NCBI RefSeq assembly: GCF_000485595.1
Contig: NW_014577137.1
Coordinates: forward strand, 223,278-247,362
DNA from: Priapulus caudatus
Taxonomy: Eukaryota > Priapulida > Priapulimorpha > Priapulimorphida > Priapulidae
Direction: 5' to 3'
Length of the DNA stretch: 24,085 nucleotides
Both the position numbers and the translations under genes were made by a program. Within the stretch, counting starts at the first letter, position 1. Each line of letters begins with the position of its first letter. A model generated the notes under the pieces. The model saw nothing but the letters and a program-made list of their open reading frames with translations. It ran no database searches and was not told the origin of the DNA. Shown here in pieces: positions 19,067 through 24,085 of this stretch.

Positions 19067-19904
19067 ATGCATGGATAGGGAGTGAGATAGATAGATAGTT
19101 AGGATTTTTTGGGTAATTTTTCCTTTTCAACCCAAGCGGTCACCAAGCGACGTAACGCCACTGATTTACGCGCACGCAGGGATATGCTGGCTGTATCTAG
19201 TGAATATGCATTTCATATCGTGGGGCACTTCATCGCCTTTGTCGATTTCTTTCCCAAAACGTCATTACAGTTACGTCTAACGAAAGCGAGTGAGCTTAGA
19301 TCAGTTAAATTAAACAGCCGAGTTGGATAATATTATCCAAAACTGACAAGCGAAATCGAATGCGCCGTGTTTAGGCTAAACGCTTTTCGTCAAGGCCGCT
19401 GGCCAGAAATTACAGTGTCGTTACCAGTTTTCGTCTCCCACTTCATGAGCCGTCTGAGCTGCAAATTCGTCTGCTGCGGACAAACGCGCGCATCTCGTGG
19501 CGCTGTAAGGGTGCTGGGCGATGGCTGTGGGGGTAATTTGCAGGCGGCGTGGTTGAGAGTGTTGACCTGTTTGACCTACTTACGCGCACTTTCGCTCCAA
19601 AGCGGCCGACGGCAGGCGCAAGACATTAAGGCGGCACCCGGACTGTGTCCATCTTTCATTTGGGGGCGGACGGGTAAGGGGGCCCCGACCCACGGGCTCT
19701 TGCGTTCGGCAGAGATGGGCGCTAGATAATGTAATGTAAGGTACATTATAGTATAGATATCGCCGTGTGCGATGAATATATAGCGTGGCGCGCGTGTGGC
19801 GCGTGTTGTTACGGGCGAGCATGCGACGGGCGCGTGTGCGACGTGTGTGCGTTGACGAATGCGAGCGGTGTATCTAACGGCCTGTAGCCGACGCCGCGAT
19901 ATGG
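19067..19904. other. No supported gene
   Basis: CpG-containing mixed sequence. A forward open frame of 120 codons (19367-19729) is Arg/Gly-rich with no recognisable domain. I do not call it. Confidence 0.4.
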
Positions 19905-19993
19905 TGTGTGTAATATATATGATATTATTATATATACTATATATATAATGATGGTATGGATATATAGTATATATATATTATAATATATATATA
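19905..19993. repeat. AT-rich degenerate TATA repeat
   Basis: TATATA/ATTATA blocks with short internal palindromes. No strict unit. Confidence 0.8.
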
Positions 19994-20127
19994 GGCATAG
20001 ATCGCGAAAATGGAGCAAATGCTTGAAGAAATGCACGAGAATATCTTGACCACCAGAACGGACTCACACTAGACATTGGTGTGCTCAATACAATAGGCGC
20101 CGACAAGACTGACTTACGACGCGTCGT

Positions 20128-20260
20128 GCTTTTAATTAAAGAGAGAGAGAGGCGTGCGCGTGCTAGAAAAAGAGAAAATAAAATAAGACAGGCGGAGAAA
20201 AAATGGGGAGGGCATAACGGGAGAGAGGGGGAGGGAGCAGAAAGAAGAGAAGGGAGAGAC
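20128..20260. repeat. Purine-rich tract
   Basis: GA-rich sequence leading into the GGAT array, with CG-containing interruptions near 20150. Confidence 0.75.
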
Positions 20261-20885
20261 GGATGGATGGATGGAGGGATGGATGGATGGATGGAGTGGA
20301 TGGATGGAGGATGGAATGGATGGGATGGATGGATGGATGGATGATGGATGAGCTGGAATGGACTGGACTGGACTGGATGGATGGATGGATGATGGATGGA
20401 TGATGGATGGATGAGATGGATGATTGGATGGATGGATTGGATGATGGATGGATGATGGATGGATGGATGGATGAGGAATGGATGGATGGATGGATTGGAT
20501 GGATGGATGGATGGATGGATGGATGGATGGGATGGATGGATTGGATGGATGGATGGATGGATGGATGGATGGATTGGATGGAGGATGGATGGATGGATGG
20601 ATGGATGGATGGATGGATCGGATGCATGATGGATTGGGATGGATGGATGGATGGATGGATGGATGGATGGATGGATGGATGGATGGATGGATGGATGGAT
20701 GGATGGATGGATGGATGGATGGATGGATGGGATGGTATGGATGGATTGATGGAGTGGATGGATGGATGGATGGATGGATGATGCGATTGGTGTTGGTATT
20801 GGATGATGATGGATGGATGGATAGATGGATGGATGGATGGATGGATGGTGGATGGATGATGAATGGATGGATGAGTGGATAGATT
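20261..20885. repeat. (GGAT)n tetranucleotide array, about 620 bp
   Basis: GGAT units with one-base slips (GGGAT, GGATT, GATGATG). The purest block is about 20640-20730. A 4-base unit reads Met-Asp-Gly-Trp in every forward frame and Ser-Ile-His-Pro on the reverse strand, so open frames of up to 309 codons arise and are not genes. Confidence 0.97.
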
Positions 20886-20949
20886 GGGTTGGAATGAATT
20901 GCAACACAAGTCCATAGGTGGAAGAAGCATCGTATAATTAACGACACAA

Positions 20950-21021
20950 TGGCGAGAAAGGAGAGAGGGGGAGAGAAGAAGAAGAAAGGCGACGAGAAGA
21001 GAAAGAGAGAAAAGAAAGGTA
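20950..21021. repeat. Purine-rich GA tract
   Basis: AGAGAGGGGGAGAGAAGAAG-type sequence on the + strand. Confidence 0.85.
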
Positions 21022-21964
21022 GATAGCTTTTAAGAGTACGTAATGCTGCGTGCTTGTCTATGATGCGGGTCGACTGAAGACAGAAAGACAGCTGTCGGCC
21101 TTCCCTACATGCATGTTTGAATGTTCTCCATCTCTCGCTCTAATCTTTTTCTCCGTCACTCTCATTTCACACTTGGAAAATTCAGGATGGGCCAAGGAAG
21201 AAATGGAAACACGTGCAAACGAAAGGGTGTGGGGTAGCCGTGCGTTTAAGTGTTTTCAGATGGCAAGATAAGACTCTACTGAGTAACGCAAACTATGGAA
21301 AGCAATGACAAGCAAAAAGAAAGTCTAAAAATGTTCGTAAGGCTGGCTTCATGTTAAGTTTTCTTGTATTTCACTCGCGTTTGGATGGTATTTGATACAA
21401 GAAGGAGTCGGTACGCTAGGAGAATGTCTTTCGATGGTCCTGCAAACCCCTGGATCAGTATAATTCGGCGCAGCTCTTCTCCCACTGCTCTTGCATTTCT
21501 CTCTCGTCTCTCTCTCTCTCTCTCGCCACTCCTCCTTCCCTTCTCCCCATCTAATCTCAATTCTCATCTTCTCGACCTCTTTTTGCATGTTTCTATATCT
21601 CTCTTTTCTCAACACTGTCTCCTGTTAATTGTCGTCGCCATTTCTATATCAACGCACATAAACTGGTCGTTAACCGTAGTCATAAGGTAAGTTTAGGCGC
21701 CTGGCCCCAGAGTTGAGATGGTTAAACTAAATCGGCAATAATGCAATTTGTTAACCAAGGTGTTGTGTCATGATACAAAAGAACCGAGATTCGCATTATA
21801 CTATGCAATAAAACACCACTTAACGCAGTTACAAAACGCCCATTTAATAGGGCATCGAATCGTCTATAATATGGCAAACCGCGGTGTGTAACTGTTAGGT
21901 AAGTAGTACAAAAAGCTTTTATAGATGGGGTAAAAAACAGTTTTATATTCTTAATTTCTGCGCC
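21022..21964. other. No supported gene
   Basis: Mixed sequence with a CT-rich patch at about 21500-21560. Open frames up to 108 codons overlap on both strands and are biased by that patch. Confidence 0.4.
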
Positions 21965-22110
21965 GTATCTTCGTCTCTCTCTCCCTCCCTCCGGCTCTCT
22001 CTCCTCCCCCGCCTCTCTCTCTCTCCCCTCACTCTCTTCTACTCCCGCCTACCTCGTCTCATCTCTCATCTCTGCTCATCTGCTCTCGTACTCTTCTACA
22101 GCGCTCAGTC
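21965..22110. repeat. Pyrimidine-rich CT tract
   Basis: CTCTCTCC, CCCTCCCTCC and CTCTCTCT blocks on the + strand. Confidence 0.8.
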
Positions 22111-22804
22111 TCGCTCTTTAATATATTTTATTCTCGCCTCCTTTCGCGTCGCATCTAAATGTCTTTCTCTCTATAATCTCTACACATCGACAATCAATTT
22201 CGCTAAGATGCAAGCCGGCCTGTGCACCTCGAATGTTTTATAACCCAGACTAATTCTGGACGTCCTGTAAAGGCCTGCGTTCTGCACGGTTTGTGAGGTG
22301 CGTGAGAGAGAACAAATAATTAGCAATAAATGACTTAAGCGGTCCACGAAATAAATTACACCTAAATTCTCGCGAGTTAATATCTTTTGTCGAACTGCGT
22401 GTTCCGTGCACCCCTTCTTTCAAATAAACTCGGATTAAAATTTGAAATCCAAGTATTGAACCTTCACATTAATAATTTACGTCGTTAGCATATATTTACA
22501 TCGTCAAAATATTTTCCGCTATTAAATATGTTTTGTCACGCTGAAAACCCGTGGAAGTTGTATATTATAGAAGAAACACGCGAAACCGTGCCAACATGTT
22601 TTCTTTAAGTGGATGCAATCGGCAATGGAGACTCAAAAGATTAACATCTCTATCCTATGCCGGCCGCCTATTATGTCGCAATACTACTGAAACTTGTTTT
22701 TACTTGTTTAATAATTTCTAGTAGCACAGAGAACGCACTCTATGCCGTCACCGCCATTTAAGTAAAGGCTTATGTAATTTTCTCTATCCATTAAACATGA
22801 TATT
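22111..22804. other. No supported feature
   Basis: AT-rich unique-looking sequence. No gene, RNA or repeat is recognised. Confidence 0.45.
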
Positions 22805-22848
22805 TACCCATATACATATATATAATTATAATATAAATATATTATGTA

Positions 22849-23069
22849 TGTGTGTGTGTTGTGTGTGTGTGTGTGTGTGTGTGTGGTGCGTGTGTGTAAG
22901 TGTGTGTGCTGGTGTGTGTGTGTGTGTGTGGTGTGTGGTGTGTGTGTGTGTGTGCTGTGTGGTGTTGCTGTGTGGTGTGTGTGTGTTAGTGGGTGGGGTT
23001 AAATGTCTGTGTGTGTGTGTGTGTGTGTGTGTTGTGTGTGTGTGTGTTGTGTGTGTGTGTGTGTGTGTT
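22849..23069. repeat. Interrupted (GT)n array
   Basis: GT-dominated sequence with GTGGTG, GCTG and GGGTGGGG interruptions, preceded by a short AT-rich stretch (22805-22848). Phase slips are frequent, typical of an old array. Cys/Val readings are artefacts. Confidence 0.93.
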
Positions 23070-23394
23070 TGGTAACGGGCGCGCGTCCGCCCCCAGTTCA
23101 GCCAAGCGGCAGTGCACGTAGACATCCCACGACGTAGTATCTGCACGTAACCAGGTAGTATAAGACTTAAATCCACTGAAATCCGCTTTTTATGTGCTTA
23201 TCGGCATTATCATAAATATTACACACGTTATCGCGAAGATCGCAGGCAGAATCACAAGCATCCGAGAACTATAGGTCTTCATCCCACCTCGTCCGCGATC
23301 CTTTCCCCATATAAATGGCTGCCAGCCTACAATGAGTAAATTCCCGACGGACGGGTTTTCCGTTACTATCCAGAGCAAACAGCCGCGGGCAGAA
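23070..23394. other. No supported feature
   Basis: Unique-looking spacer between the GT array and the terminal satellite. I see no gene. Confidence 0.45.
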
Positions 23395-24085
23395 GTATCT
23401 CACCTATATATAAGTACCTCATCTATATACGTACATCGCCTATGTAAGTACCTCGGTTGTATAAGTATATTGTCTGCATAAGTACCTCGCTTATATAAGT
23501 ACCTTGCCTCTGTAAGTACGTCGCCTATATACGTACCTCGCCTATATGCCTATCTTGCCTGCATAAGTACCTTGCCTATATAAGTATCTGCCCCAATAAG
23601 TACCTCGCCTATATAAGTACCTTGCCTATATAAGTACCTCGCCTATATAAGTACCTTGCCTATATAAGTATCTCGCCTATATAAGTACCTCGCCTATATA
23701 AGTACCTTGCCCCTGTAAGTACCTCGCCTATATAAGTACCTCGTCTATATAAGTACCTCGCCTATATAAGTACCTTGCCTATATAAGTATCTCGCCTATA
23801 TAAGTACCTCGCCTATATAAGTACCTTGCCTCTGTAAGTACCTCGCCTATATAAGTACCTTGCTTATATAAGTACTTAGCCTATATAAGTACCTCGCCTA
23901 TATAAGTACCTCGTCTATATAAGTACCTTGCCTATATAAGTACCTCGCCTATATAAGTACCTCGCCTATATATGAGTACCTTGCCTATATAAATATCTCG
24001 CCTATAATAGTAACCTTGCCTATATATGTACCTCGCCTATATAAGTACCTCGCCTATATAAGTACCTCGCCTATATATGAGTACC
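23395..24085 (+). repeat. 17-bp satellite, large array (about 40 copies), continues past the window
   Basis: Units of GTACCTCGCCTATATAA repeat to the last base shown. Recurring variants are CTTGCC for CTCGCC, GTATCTC for GTACCTC, and CTCTGTAA or CCCTGTAA for CTATATAA. The GTATCTCGCC variant at 23668 recurs at 23787, and the C/TCTGTAA variant unit at 23702 recurs at 23821. Both spacings are exactly 119 bases (7 units). Confidence 0.96.

Noticed and set aside
19978-20907. Minus-strand open frame of 309 codons, Ser-Ile-His-Pro-rich
   Set aside because: It is the reverse reading of the GGAT array; a 4-base unit without stops keeps every frame open.
23395-24085. CRISPR-like array
   Set aside because: The repeats are directly tandem with no spacers, and the context is eukaryotic.

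Overview
This window looks like non-coding, repeat-dense nuclear DNA from an invertebrate animal. The evidence is the very high load of di- and tetranucleotide microsatellites, several minisatellites, CpG-rich stretches that are not depleted, small foldback elements, and one degenerate DNA transposon of a type I associate with invertebrates. I see no operons or bacterial signals and no intact host gene. I cannot settle the phylum from sequence alone; arthropod and mollusc are both plausible. A run of ten Ns at 11585-11594 marks an assembly gap inside an AT microsatellite. Most long open frames here are artefacts of simple repeats.

Layout. 1-7.9 kb is a patchwork of minisatellites (15-bp at 918-1138, a 128-bp duplication at 1251-1509, 40-bp at 2062-2512, 21-bp at 4582-4686) and GT, GA, CT and AT microsatellites, including a compound array at 6090-6555. 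7.95-8.83 kb is a cluster of inverted-repeat structures. A 184-bp foldback element (8001-8184) interrupts one arm of an older imperfect inverted repeat, and a second foldback element (8259-8537) lies in the spacer. 10.06-11.50 kb carries two copies of a short element bounded by CAGGGGCG-type inverted ends. 12.1-14.2 kb is simple and tandem repeats.

15606-18531 is the most informative region: a 2,926-bp DNA transposon with imperfect inverted ends of about 97 bp. It contains a degenerate open reading frame (15904-18237). The broken protein has a conserved unnamed N-terminal region, a PIN/XPG(FEN1)-like nuclease region with its acidic motifs still visible, and a C-terminal cysteine cluster resembling a tesmin/TSO1 CXC motif. 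It carries three in-frame stops and three probable single-base insertions, so this copy is a pseudogene. XPG-encoding members of the Academ group are the nearest described transposons I can suggest, but this assignment is from memory and unverified.

18.76 kb to the end is dominated by satellites. A 17-bp repeat occurs as a short array at 18764-18920 and, in the opposite orientation, as an array of about 40 copies at 23395-24085 that runs off the window. The second array shows a 119-bp (7 x 17) higher-order period. Between them lie two GGATGG-type arrays, including about 620 bp of GGAT repeats at 20261-20885, and a long GT-rich tract at 22849-23069. No set of genes works together here; the functional content is mobile-element and satellite biology.
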